From the NCBI GenBank assembly GCA_031260665.1, contig JAISLD010000008.1, forward strand, positions 37,196 to 101,195: 64,000 nt of DNA. The letters run 5' to 3'. The notes under the pieces were generated by a model that saw only the letters and a program-made list of their open reading frames with translations, was not told the DNA's origin and searched no databases. A program made the position numbers and the translations under genes. Shown one piece after another: positions 8,151-16,472 of the stretch (its first letter is position 1; every line of letters starts with the position of its first letter). Origin of the DNA: Oscillospiraceae bacterium (GTDB lineage: Bacteria; Bacillota; Clostridia; Oscillospirales; Ruminococcaceae).

Positions 8151-9305
8151 ATGACAACAATAGCTGAAGAATCCTTGCGGAAGCACAAAGAGTGGCGTGG
8201 GAAAATTGAGGTTATCTCACGCGCACCGATTACAACGAAAGAAGAACTTGCGCTTGCGTACACACCGGGTGTAGCCGAGCCTTGTTTGAGAATAAAGGAC
8301 GACCCCGATTTGTCTTACGAGTACACTCGGCGCGGCAACCTCGTGGCGGTGATTACCGACGGGACAGCGGTGCTTGGTTTGGGCGACATCGGCGGACTTG
8401 CGGGAATGCCCGTGATGGAAGGAAAGTGCGCCTTGTTCAAAGAGTTTGCGGGAGTTGACGCGTTTCCGCTTTGCATAAAGACAAAAGATACAAGCGAGTT
8501 TATCAGAACAGTCGAGCTGCTCTCTGATAGTTTCGGCGGGATAAACCTTGAGGATATCGCCGCTCCCCGTTGCTTTGAGATAGAGCGTGAACTGAAGAAA
8601 CGCCTTTCTATCCCCGTGTTTCACGACGACCAGCACGGCACGGCGGTGGTTGCGGCGGCGGCACTCATCAATGCGCTGAAAGTCGCGGAGATAGATATTC
8701 ACGAAGCGACAGCCGTGATAAACGGTGCGGGAGCGGCAGGTATTTCGGTTGCGCGTCAGTTCTTGGCACTCGGTGTCGGCGATGTGCGCCTTGTTGACCT
8801 CTGCGGTTGCCTAAACGCCGACGAAACTTACGACAACGCGGCACACGCCGAGATATCAAAGCTGACAAACAAGAAGCGACTGCGTGGCGGCTTGAAAGAC
8901 GCGCTTGTGGGCGCGGACGTGTTTGTCGGGGTGTCGAAACCCGGGGTGCTTAACCCCGAGTGGCTCTCGCTGATGAACTCACGCCCGATTGTCTTTGCGA
9001 TGGCTAACCCTCTGCCCGAGATTATGCCCGACGAAGCAAAACAGGCGGGTGCGTTCATTGTCGGCACGGGGAGGAGCGACTTCCCGAATCAGATAAACAA
9101 TCTGCTCGCGTTCCCCGGGATATTTAAGGGGGCGTTGATGTCACGGGCGAGAGATATCACCGAGGAGATGAAGGTCGCCGCGACATACGCAATAGCGGCG
9201 GTTGCGGAGGAGGACGGGCTGTCAACGGAGTATATCATACCTTCGCCGCTTGACAGACGAGTGGCTGACCGAGTGGCGGAAGCTGTTTCCTACTGTTCCG
9301 TTTGA
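8151..9305 (+). CDS. NAD(P)-dependent malic enzyme (oxaloacetate-decarboxylating malate dehydrogenase)
   Basis: Converts malate to pyruvate and CO2 with NAD(P)+ reduction. It is the short bacterial form (384 residues). Visible signatures are YTPGVAEPCLRI (about 37-48), LGLGDIGGLAGMPVMEGK, the metal/substrate region FHDDQHGTAVVAAAAL (about 157-172), and the Rossmann loop GAGAAGISVAR near 191. Strong ribosome-binding site AAAGGAG. The family can use NAD or NADP; the cofactor cannot be assigned here. A terminator follows at 9358-9376. Confidence 0.94.
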   Translation: MTTIAEESLRKHKEWRGKIEVISRAPITTKEELALAYTPGVAEPCLRIKDDPDLSYEYTRRGNLVAVITDGTAVLGLGDIGGLAGMPVMEGKCALFKEFAGVDAFPLCIKTKDTSEFIRTVELLSDSFGGINLEDIAAPRCFEIERELKKRLSIPVFHDDQHGTAVVAAAALINALKVAEIDIHEATAVINGAGAAGISVARQFLALGVGDVRLVDLCGCLNADETYDNAAHAEISKLTNKKRLRGGLKDALVGADVFVGVSKPGVLNPEWLSLMNSRPIVFAMANPLPEIMPDEAKQAGAFIVGTGRSDFPNQINNLLAFPGIFKGALMSRARDITEEMKVAATYAIAAVAEEDGLSTEYIIPSPLDRRVADRVAEAVSYCSV

Positions 9306-9357
9306 CCGAACAAGCGTTCCGTTTGACCGTATAAATTAAATTAAAACATAACTTCAG

Positions 9358-9376
9358 CCCGACCTACAAGGTCGGG
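9358..9376 (+). terminator. Intrinsic terminator after the malic enzyme gene
   Basis: CCCGACCT and AGGTCGGG enclose a 3-base loop, followed by a T/G-rich tail. It lies 22 bases before the mnmG start codon. Confidence 0.65.
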
Positions 9377-9398
9377 TGTTGGTTTGTTGAGGAAAACA

Positions 9399-11246
9399 AT
9401 GCTTGACTATGATGTGGTGATTATCGGTGCGGGGCACGCGGGTTGCGAGGCGGCGCTTGCGGCGGCACGATTAGGCGTGAGAACCGCGGTGTTCTGCTTG
9501 TCGCTTGACACGATTGCCAATATGCCGTGCAACCCGTGTATCGGCGGCAGTGCCAAGGGGCAACTGGTCGGTGAGATTGACGCGTTAGGCGGTGAAATGG
9601 GCAAAGCGGCCGACGAAACCGCGATACAGTTTCGTACGCTCAATATGGGCAAAGGCGCGGCGGCACGGTCGCTTCGCACGCAAAACGACCGCGCCGCGTA
9701 TCACGCGAGAATGAAACGGGCACTTGAACAAACCGCGAACTTGTTTATCCTGCAAGACGAAGTGACGGAGATTCTCACGGTTGACGGAGCGGCGACAGGC
9801 GTCAAGACGCGAAATGGGCTGACCTATAACGCGAATGCGGTTGTTATAACCACGGGAACTTATCTCGGCGGCACAATCCATATCGGTGAAACGTCTTACT
9901 TGTCGGGGGCTGACGGTGTGAACGCGGCGACTGAACTGACGCGTTCGCTTCAACGGCTTGGCATACCGACAAAGCGATTCAAGACGGGGACGCCTGCGCG
10001 TGTGCATAGACGGTCGATTGATTTCTCTCTGCTTCAAGAGCAAGCGGGAGATGAATACCCCACGGCGTTCTCGTTCGACAATCGGCGTGAGCTTGTAAAC
10101 AAAACCGTTTGCCACATAACATATACAAATGAAAAAACGCATAAAGTGATATTGGCGAACCTCGACCGTTCGCCGCTCTATTCGGGGCGAATTGTCGGCA
10201 CAGGACCGCGTTACTGCCCGTCTATCGAGGACAAGGTGGTGCGGTTTGCCGATAAAGAACGGCACCAGTTTTTCATCGAGCCAACGGGACTCGACACCGA
10301 CGAGATGTATCTGCAAGGTATGTCGTCGTCGCTCCCTCCCGATGTGCAAGACGCGTTTCTTCGTACAATCAAAGGGCTTGAACGCGTCGAGATTATGCGG
10401 CACGCCTATGCAATCGAGTACGACTGCATTGACCCGACAAGCTTGAAGAACACGCTGATGTTTCGGGACATACGCGGCTTGTTCTCAGCGGGGCAGAGCA
10501 ACGGCACAAGCGGATACGAAGAAGCGGCGGCGCAAGGGCTTGTCGCGGGGGTCAACGCCGCGAAGTATGTTCAGCATCGCGATATGCTTGTGCTGACGCG
10601 GGACAATTCGTACATCGGGGTTATGCTGGACGACTTGACAGTGAAAGGCGCACCCGAACCTTATCGTATGATGACGGCACGCGCCGAGTTTCGGCTGTTG
10701 CTGCGTCAAGACAACGCGCCCGAACGACTCTGCGGAACAGGGCACGACATTGGCTTGCTTTCAGACGAGAGATTCGCGGCATATCTTGCGAGAGAACGAG
10801 CTGTTGCGGACGAGCTTGAACGAACGAAGGAGGTGGTTATTAACCCAAGCGAGGAGCTGAACAAGCAACTTGTTCCACGTGGAACATCGCCACTTAACGC
10901 CCCTGCAACGCTGTTTGACTTGCTGAAACGACCGCAGATAGATTACGATTTGCTTCAGCGGTTCGATTCGAGGTGCGGCAAGGCGACGCGGCTTGTTTGT
11001 AAACGTGTGGAGATTGAAATCAAGTACGAGGGGTATATCAAGTTGCAGCAACAGGAAGCGGAGCGGTTTGTGAAGTTGGAGAAGCGGAAGTTGCCGATTG
11101 ACGTGGACTATTTGTCAACCGAGGGTTTGCGACTTGAGGCGCGTCGGGTGCTGGACGAGTTTCGACCTGAAACCGTGGGGGTTGCGGCACGGCTGCCCGG
11201 CGTGAACCCTGCTGATGTTAATATACTTCTACTGCTCGCGAGATGA
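9399..11246 (+). CDS. mnmG: tRNA uridine-5-carboxymethylaminomethyl(34) synthesis protein MnmG (GidA)
   Basis: FAD-dependent partner of MnmE that modifies the wobble uridine of several tRNAs. The FAD-binding Rossmann loop GAGHAGCEAA is at the N-terminus, and the family block PCNPCIGGSAKGQLV follows near residue 45. The ATG at 9399 is chosen over an in-frame TTG at 9384 because GAGGA sits 5 bases upstream of the ATG. Length (615) is normal. mnmE is not in the window. The gene contains a perfect parS site (10871-10886), read in frame as the peptide VPRGTS. Confidence 0.96.
   Translation: MLDYDVVIIGAGHAGCEAALAAARLGVRTAVFCLSLDTIANMPCNPCIGGSAKGQLVGEIDALGGEMGKAADETAIQFRTLNMGKGAAARSLRTQNDRAAYHARMKRALEQTANLFILQDEVTEILTVDGAATGVKTRNGLTYNANAVVITTGTYLGGTIHIGETSYLSGADGVNAATELTRSLQRLGIPTKRFKTGTPARVHRRSIDFSLLQEQAGDEYPTAFSFDNRRELVNKTVCHITYTNEKTHKVILANLDRSPLYSGRIVGTGPRYCPSIEDKVVRFADKERHQFFIEPTGLDTDEMYLQGMSSSLPPDVQDAFLRTIKGLERVEIMRHAYAIEYDCIDPTSLKNTLMFRDIRGLFSAGQSNGTSGYEEAAAQGLVAGVNAAKYVQHRDMLVLTRDNSYIGVMLDDLTVKGAPEPYRMMTARAEFRLLLRQDNAPERLCGTGHDIGLLSDERFAAYLARERAVADELERTKEVVINPSEELNKQLVPRGTSPLNAPATLFDLLKRPQIDYDLLQRFDSRCGKATRLVCKRVEIEIKYEGYIKLQQQEAERFVKLEKRKLPIDVDYLSTEGLRLEARRVLDEFRPETVGVAARLPGVNPADVNILLLLAR
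10871..10886. promoter_or_regulatory. parS site 1 (ParB-binding palindrome)
   Basis: TGTTCCACGTGGAACA, a perfect 16-bp palindrome, one change per arm from the Bacillus parS consensus TGTTTCACGTGAAACA. It lies inside the mnmG coding region, 1.3 kb upstream of parB. The chromosomal ParB is expected to bind here and spread. Confidence 0.92.
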
Positions 11247-11250
11247 CCGT

Positions 11251-11345
11251 GCGCCCGTCCGGCCGCCCCGTCGCGGGCTTCGCCCGCCGGCGCTTCGCGC
11301 CGACCGCGCCTGCGGCGCGGTGACGGGGCGGCTGGACGGAGCGCG
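11251..11345. repeat. Cloverleaf palindrome of four stems
   Basis: An outer stem of about 22 pairs (CCGCCCCGTC on the left, GACGGGGCGG on the right, extended outward with one mismatch and one bulge) encloses three perfect, directly adjacent hairpins. These are GCGGGC/GCCCGC (11273-11287), CGGCGC/GCGCCG (11288-11302) and CCGCGCC/GGCGCGG (11304-11320). It fills most of the gap between mnmG and rsmG and sits between the two parS sites. Confidence 0.75.
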
Positions 11346-11396
11346 CGGGTATCCCATCGAACCACGCAAAACTTGAAACAAAGAGGCACAACGCAT

Positions 11397-12071
11397 ATGG
11401 AAAACACATTCACCAAAGCAGAGCGCGAAACCTTGTTGCGGCTCACCGACATAATGCTCGAGTATAACAAAAAAGTCAACCTCACGGCGATAACGGAGCG
11501 ACACGAAATCGAAGAAAAGCACTATCTCGACTGCGTAAAAGCCTTGCGTTTAAGCGAAAGCGGCGGTTATGTTCCACGTGGAACATCTGTTGTTGACGTG
11601 GGAAGCGGCGCGGGATTCCCCGGGGTTCTGTGGGGGCTTGTCCGTCCCGACCTGCAAGTCACTCTGCTTGACTCGCTGAAAAAACGCGTCGATTACCTTG
11701 AACATATCAAAGCGGAGTTGTCGCTTGACTATACGGCCACACACGGTCGAAGCGAGGAGCTTTCGCACGCCGCCGAGTATCGCGACAGGTTTGGCGTAGC
11801 CACGGCGCGTGCCGTTGCGAACATGCCCGCTCTCATTGAGCTTTGTTTGCCGCTCGTCAAAGTCGGCGGTTTTTTCATTGCGCTCAAGACCGACAAGTAC
11901 GAGGGCGATATAACGAACGCACTCGGTTCTCTCGGCGGCGAACTTGCTGATGTGATTGACTACAGAGTGGGGGACAACAAGCGGCGTCTTTATGTGATTG
12001 CGAAGAATAAACCGACAGAAAAATCTTTCCCCAGAAAACGCGTGAATATCACCAAAAACCCGATAATTTGA
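11397..12071 (+). CDS. rsmG: 16S rRNA (guanine(527)-N7)-methyltransferase RsmG (GidB)
   Basis: Methylates G527 of 16S rRNA with S-adenosylmethionine. The N-terminal YNKKVNLTAIT motif is near residue 22, and the SAM-binding VVDVGSGAGFPG loop is near residue 64. The start is the ATG at 11397 with AGAGG upstream; an in-frame TTG at 11373 lacks a site. 224 residues, normal size. Its reading frame contains the second parS site, again read as VPRGTS. The gene order mnmG-rsmG-parB is the classic origin-proximal order of Bacillota. Confidence 0.95.
   Translation: MENTFTKAERETLLRLTDIMLEYNKKVNLTAITERHEIEEKHYLDCVKALRLSESGGYVPRGTSVVDVGSGAGFPGVLWGLVRPDLQVTLLDSLKKRVDYLEHIKAELSLDYTATHGRSEELSHAAEYRDRFGVATARAVANMPALIELCLPLVKVGGFFIALKTDKYEGDITNALGSLGGELADVIDYRVGDNKRRLYVIAKNKPTEKSFPRKRVNITKNPII
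11570..11585. promoter_or_regulatory. parS site 2 (ParB-binding palindrome)
   Basis: TGTTCCACGTGGAACA, identical to the site in mnmG, 699 bp away and within rsmG. In both genes it is in the same reading frame (Val-Pro-Arg-Gly-Thr-Ser). Confidence 0.92.
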
Positions 12072-12216
12072 TGATATATTACCGTGAGTATATCGCATAA
12101 ACGCCGTTGCCGTTGCAAAACGGCGAAAACCGCGATATTATTGCCTTGCATTTGGCAAACAGGTGTGCTAATATACTGATAGTATATGACAAGTATATGA
12201 GCGGAGAAACGAGATT

Positions 12217-13074
12217 ATGTTTTTCACCAAACCTGTAAGCCCCGCAAGCCCTGTAAGTAATACAGAAACCTATCACGACAAACCCGTGGAACTCGGAAAG
12301 GTGGTGCAGCTTAGCACTGCTGATATCAAGCCGAACCCCGACCAACCGCGCCGCGTGTTCGACGACTATGAGTTGTCGCAACTCGCGGTGAGTATCAGGC
12401 AAAACGGACTTCTGCAACCGATAACCGTGAGAAAAACCGACAGCGGTTACGTTTTGATTAGCGGCGAGCGGCGACTACGCGCGATAAAGCTGCTGAAATC
12501 CGACACGGTCCCCGCGATTGTGATTGAAACAACGGACGAGGAGTCGGCGGTGCTTGCCGCTCTTGAGAATATTCAGCGGGCACAGCTGAACTACATAGAG
12601 GAAGCGCAGGCGTTCAAGCTGCTGATAGACGCGTACAGCTTGACACAGGAGGAGTGCGCCGCCAAGTTGGGGCTGGCGCAGTCCACCGTGGCAAACAAGC
12701 TGAAACTTTTGCGGCTGACCGACGACGAACGAACCCTTGTGCTTGACTATCGCTTGTCGGAGCGGCAAACCCGCGCCATACTTAAGCTGCCGTTTGACAA
12801 ACGAGTCGCCGCAATCGAGCAAATCAGCCGCGACGGACTGAACACACGGCAAACCGACAAGCTGATAGAAGAAATGTTGGTTGACAAGCCGAAGAAGCCG
12901 AGGAAAACCGCTTTCATTGTTCGGCACGTCAGAATGTACGTCAACACATTCGACCAAACGCTTGCCGCAATGAAAGACGCGGGTATCCCGTGTGAAGCGG
13001 AGGTCAGCAAAAGCGAAAAGCTGATTGAATATAAAATCAAAATCCCAATAAACTCGGTGTTTGACGACCTATAG
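12217..13074 (+). CDS. parB: Chromosome-partitioning protein ParB (Spo0J/Noc family)
   Basis: CTP-dependent DNA clamp that loads at parS and organises the origin region. The 285 residues show an N-terminal ParB/Srx domain starting near residue 27, with the CTP-binding motifs PNPDQPRR and GERRLRA, and a central helix-turn-helix with AAKLGLAQSTVANKLKLL near 150. A C-terminal dimerisation domain follows. It could in principle be a Noc-type paralogue, but the adjacent sites are parS rather than Noc boxes, which favours ParB. No parA/soj gene lies next to it. Confidence 0.92.
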   Translation: MFFTKPVSPASPVSNTETYHDKPVELGKVVQLSTADIKPNPDQPRRVFDDYELSQLAVSIRQNGLLQPITVRKTDSGYVLISGERRLRAIKLLKSDTVPAIVIETTDEESAVLAALENIQRAQLNYIEEAQAFKLLIDAYSLTQEECAAKLGLAQSTVANKLKLLRLTDDERTLVLDYRLSERQTRAILKLPFDKRVAAIEQISRDGLNTRQTDKLIEEMLVDKPKKPRKTAFIVRHVRMYVNTFDQTLAAMKDAGIPCEAEVSKSEKLIEYKIKIPINSVFDDL

Positions 13075-13240
13075 GCCCCTTGCGGGGGCCGGCAATAAGC
13101 TAATGCGCCACGTTGCTTGTTAAACGGGTTAACCGGTCGGCTGTTGCGTGTCCGGCGCAGACCCGCTTCCGCAGAAGCGGAATATCCGCAAAGAGAATTG
13201 CCCCGGTTGATTCAGATTGAGCAAATTTGTATAAAAACGC
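13074..13240. other. Gap between parB and the rpmF promoter: GC hairpin and repeat fragments
   Basis: GGCCCC/GGGGCC (13074-13090) forms a hairpin straight after the parB stop and may end its transcript, although there is no clear T run. The rest holds a GGCAATAAGC fragment also seen in other repeats of this window, and a CCGCTTC/GAAGCGG hairpin. No gene is seen. Confidence 0.5.
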
Positions 13241-13269
13241 TTGACAAGCCTTTCCTGTTGTGATATAAT
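13241..13269 (+). promoter_or_regulatory. Consensus sigma-A promoter for rpmF
   Basis: TTGACA (13241-13246), exactly 17 bp, TATAAT (13264-13269): both hexamers and the spacer are perfect. It fits strong expression of a ribosomal protein gene 67 bases downstream. Confidence 0.92.
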
Positions 13270-13335
13270 AGCAAGGCACGCTAACAATTGGCGAAATTCG
13301 CCGTGCATATTACACGAGGGAAAGGGGTTAAACCA

Positions 13336-13524
13336 ATGGCAGTTCCAAAGAAACGGGTGTCGCGCACACGCCGTGACAAAAGGCGTTCCAACGTATGGAA
13401 GCTCGACGCGCCTGCTTTCTCGCGTTGCGAGCATTGCGGCGAACTGAAACTTGCTCACAGAGTCTGCAAAGTCTGCGGTTACTACAAGGGCAAAGAAATC
13501 ATTGTCCACAAAGAACGAGCATAA
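13336..13524 (+). CDS. rpmF: 50S ribosomal protein L32
   Basis: 62 residues starting [17 protein letters not shown], the standard L32 N-terminus. It has four zinc-ligand cysteines arranged as CEHC and CKVC (the zinc form, C+). The start is the ATG at 13336; upstream in-frame codons have no matching homology. It is transcribed from a perfect promoter and followed by a strong terminator at 13528-13552, so it is a single-gene unit. The DUF177/YceD gene that often precedes rpmF is absent here. Confidence 0.97.
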   Translation: MAVPKKRVSRTRRDKRRSNVWKLDAPAFSRCEHCGELKLAHRVCKVCGYYKGKEIIVHKERA

Positions 13525-13527
13525 GAA

Positions 13528-13552
13528 AAGCGGGCAGTTATTCTGCCCGCTT
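13528..13552 (+). terminator. Intrinsic terminator of rpmF
   Basis: AAGCGGGCAG and CTGCCCGCTT enclose a 5-base loop, followed by a T-rich tail. Confidence 0.85.
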
Positions 13553-13584
13553 GTTGTTTCTTTTAGTAATGGAACATAAAACTT

Positions 13585-14841
13585 ATGGTTATAATAACAT
13601 CGGTGGAGCCGCGTTCACCTGCCGACAAAGCGGGCGTGAAACCAAACGACAGGCTTGTTTCGATAAACGGAAGTGAAATAAACGACCGCCTTGACTACGG
13701 CTTCTACCTTCCCGAAACTGCGGCGACTTTCACGATTTGCCGTGAAGAAAAGATATACTCGGTCAGATTAACGCCGAAGAACGGCGAGGTTGGGCTTGGG
13801 TTCTCTACCTATCTGATGAGTGAGAAGAGTCGCTGCAAAAACAACTGTATCTTCTGCTTTATCGATCAACTGCCGAAGAATTGCCGCGAAACGCTCTACT
13901 TCAAAGACGACGACGCACGACTTTCGTTTCTGCAGGGCAACTACATCACGTTGACGAACCTAAGCGACAGTGATATAGAACGAATCATCAAGATGAGATT
14001 GCCCGTCAATGTGTCGGTTCACACAACAGAGCCGCTTCTCCGTGAGCAAATGCTTCGAAACAAGAACGCGGGCAAGTCGCTCGACTATCTCTATCGGCTT
14101 GCAAAGGCAGGCAACAGCCTTAACTTGCAGATAGTTCTTTGCCCCGACATCAACGACAAAATACATCTCGACAAAACGCTTGCCGACTTGACTTCGCTTG
14201 GCGACTGTGTAAAGAGCATAGCGGTGGTGCCCGTGGGGTTGACGAAGCACCGCGAGGGACTCTGTCAGCTTCGGTCATTCACGGAAGAAGAAGCGGCGTT
14301 TGTTATCAACCAATGCGACAAGCACAAGCGGGCGCACGCGGCCGATGAGTTTTACTTGACGGCAAAGCGGGAGTTCCCGCCGTATGACGATTACGACGGC
14401 TTTCCTCAATACGAAAACGGCGTGGGAATCTGGCGTGCGTGTCACGATGATTTTCTTGACGAAAAGCAAAGTGAGTTTGACCAAACGCCCCGTTCTGTCG
14501 CAACGGGAACGGCCGCTGCGCCGCTGCTTCGAGAGCTGCTTCGCGGTTCAAACACCACGGTTTACGCAATCAGAAATGACTTCTTCGGTGAAACCGTGAC
14601 TTGCGCGGGTTTGATAGTCGGCGGCGACATACTCGCGCAACTTGAGGGCAAGCCGCTTGGCAGTGAACTGCTTATCCCGTCAACGATGTTGAAGGCGGAT
14701 GAGGACGTTTTCCTCGATGATATGACGCTTGACGAGTTGTCGCGCGGACTTGGCGTTCGTGTCAAGGCGGTCACACCGACAGGCGCGGACTTGGTGCAAA
14801 GTGTTTGCTTAGATTATAGCCGGTTAAACTCAAAACGCTAA
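13585..14841 (+). CDS. DUF512 family protein with PDZ-like N-terminus and radical-SAM-type cysteine motif
   Basis: 418 residues. The first 60 or so form a PDZ-like domain (PADKAGVKPNDRL). A cysteine cluster CKNNCIFCF near residue 88 follows, of the CxxxCxxC type that holds a 4Fe-4S cluster in radical SAM enzymes, and the C-terminal part is the DUF512 domain. The reaction is not known for this family. In many Clostridia the gene precedes der, plsY and gpsA, as here. The last nine residues (YSRLNSKR and the stop) are encoded by the left end of an interspersed repeat (element C), so the C-terminal tail was probably altered by that insertion. Confidence 0.85.
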   Translation: MVIITSVEPRSPADKAGVKPNDRLVSINGSEINDRLDYGFYLPETAATFTICREEKIYSVRLTPKNGEVGLGFSTYLMSEKSRCKNNCIFCFIDQLPKNCRETLYFKDDDARLSFLQGNYITLTNLSDSDIERIIKMRLPVNVSVHTTEPLLREQMLRNKNAGKSLDYLYRLAKAGNSLNLQIVLCPDINDKIHLDKTLADLTSLGDCVKSIAVVPVGLTKHREGLCQLRSFTEEEAAFVINQCDKHKRAHAADEFYLTAKREFPPYDDYDGFPQYENGVGIWRACHDDFLDEKQSEFDQTPRSVATGTAAAPLLRELLRGSNTTVYAIRNDFFGETVTCAGLIVGGDILAQLEGKPLGSELLIPSTMLKADEDVFLDDMTLDELSRGLGVRVKAVTPTGADLVQSVCLDYSRLNSKR

Positions 14842-14925
14842 AGCGTTTTATAGCCGCTTTTAGCGACTGCCGCTCTCGCGGGAGCGGAATCTTTGCGAAG
14901 CAAATGGATTAGCTTTTTAACGCCG
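14815..14925. repeat. Interspersed palindromic element, copy C (partial)
   Basis: It begins TATAGCCGGTTAAACT, then a CGC/GCG hairpin, a GCCGC/GCGAC module and CCGCTC/GAGCGG. The right terminal end is missing or strongly altered. It overlaps the 3' end of the DUF512 gene. Confidence 0.7.
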
Positions 14926-14958
14926 AGTATAAATTATTAAATATAGACAGGAAGTATA

Positions 14959-16284
14959 ATGAAAACAGTCGCCATAGTTGGCAGACCAAACGTCGGGAAA
15001 TCCGCGCTGTTCAACAAGCTGACGGGCATACGCGCCGCAATAGTCGAAGATGTGCCGGGTGTTACGCGTGACAGGCTTTACGGCAAGGTCGAGTGGTGCG
15101 GGCACTCGTTCAACCTGATAGACACAGGCGGAATAGAGCCGCTGTCAAAGGAGATAATCCCTGTTCATATCCGTGAACAGGCGCGCATTGCGATAGACAC
15201 AGCCGACGTTATCATCTTTGTCACGGATATACGTGCGGGGCTTACCACCGAGGACGAAGACGTGGCGAACATTCTTCGCAGAAGCGGCAAGCCTGTTGTG
15301 CTGTGCGTCAACAAAATCGATTCACCAGGCGAGCCGCCCCCCGAGTTATACACGTTCTATAACTTGGGTCTTGACGAGCCGTACCCCGTGTCGTCGGTTC
15401 ACGGCAGCGGCACAGGCGACCTGCTTGACAAAGTGGTGTCGCTCTTTTCCGACGAAGAAACCGAGGTGCTTTACGGCGGCGATACCCTCAAGGTTGCGGT
15501 CATCGGCAGACCGAACGCCGGCAAAAGCTCGCTTGTCAATCATGTGCTCGGTGAGAAACGTCTTATCGTGTCTGACATAGCGGGGACGACAAGGGACGCG
15601 ATAGACACGGCGGTCAAGGTGAACGGGCAAGACTATGTGCTGATAGACACGGCAGGGATACGCCGCAAGTCGCGAGTTGACGACTTAGTTGAAAAGTACA
15701 GCGTGCTTCGTGCTTACACTGCGGTAGAACGCGCCGACGTCTGTGTCATTATGCTTGACGCGGAGCAAGGATTCACCGAGCAGGACAGCAAGATAGCGGG
15801 GTTTGCCCACGAAAAGGGCAAAGCGTCTGTTATCGCGGTGAACAAGTGGGATTTGATTGCCAAGAACGATAAGACAATGCGTGAGTTTCAGCAGAAACTT
15901 GAAAGCGATTTCTCGTTTATGTCGTATGTGCCGTTCGTGTTTATATCGGCGACAACGGGGCAGAGAATCGACAAGCTGTTTGAACTGATAAACCACGCGG
16001 CGGAGCAAAACGCAAGACGAATAACCACGGGACAGCTGAACGACCTGCTTGCGTTCGCGACGGCGCGGGTTCAGCCGCCGACCGACAAGGGGCGCAGACT
16101 GAAGATTTATTATATGACACAAGTGGCAAGCAAGCCGCCCGCGTTTGTCGCGTTTTGCAATCGTGCCGACTTGTTTCACTTTTCATACAGGCGATATATC
16201 GAAAACCAAATTCGCGAGGCGTTCTCGCTGGACAGCACACCGATAACGCTGACCGTGAGAGAACGTGACAGAAACGATGTTTGA
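14959..16284 (+). CDS. der: Ribosome biogenesis GTPase Der (EngA)
   Basis: Double-GTPase needed for 50S subunit assembly. Two G domains are visible: Walker A GRPNVGKSALFN near residue 8 and GRPNAGKSSLVN near residue 183, each with its DxxG (DTGG, DTAG) and NKxD (NKID, NKWD). A C-terminal KH-like domain (about 350-441) follows. Length 441 is standard. The stop codon is followed without a gap by element D. Confidence 0.97.
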   Translation: MKTVAIVGRPNVGKSALFNKLTGIRAAIVEDVPGVTRDRLYGKVEWCGHSFNLIDTGGIEPLSKEIIPVHIREQARIAIDTADVIIFVTDIRAGLTTEDEDVANILRRSGKPVVLCVNKIDSPGEPPPELYTFYNLGLDEPYPVSSVHGSGTGDLLDKVVSLFSDEETEVLYGGDTLKVAVIGRPNAGKSSLVNHVLGEKRLIVSDIAGTTRDAIDTAVKVNGQDYVLIDTAGIRRKSRVDDLVEKYSVLRAYTAVERADVCVIMLDAEQGFTEQDSKIAGFAHEKGKASVIAVNKWDLIAKNDKTMREFQQKLESDFSFMSYVPFVFISATTGQRIDKLFELINHAAEQNARRITTGQLNDLLAFATARVQPPTDKGRRLKIYYMTQVASKPPAFVAFCNRADLFHFSYRRYIENQIREAFSLDSTPITLTVRERDRNDV

Positions 16285-16456
16285 TATAGCCGTTTAACTT
16301 AAAAACACTAAAGTGTTTTTAAGTTTGGGCGCATATGCGCCCCTGCGGCGAAGCCGCGAAACGGCGTATCAGGGCGGTTAAATCCGCTTCTGCGGAGCGG
16401 TAGCCGCCGAAAGCGGCTATAAAAACGCTTAAGCGTTTTTAATTTAACCCACTATA
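16285..16456. repeat. Interspersed palindromic element, copy D (full length)
   Basis: 172 bp from TATAGCCGTTTAACTT to TTTAACCCACTATA. It fits between the der stop codon and the plsY ribosome-binding site with almost no extra sequence. The hairpins run CAC/GTG at the left end, then GGGCGC/GCGCCC, CGGC/GCCG, CCGCTTC/GAGCGG, GCCGC/GCGGC and CGC/GCG at the right. The terminal hairpins are swapped relative to copy A. Confidence 0.8.
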
Positions 16457-16472
16457 TCAGGAGGTTCGCCCA

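Noticed and set aside
11251-11345. The cloverleaf as a tRNA
   Set aside because: No T-loop, D-loop or anticodon-loop sequence, and the arms are joined without the usual variable and acceptor features.
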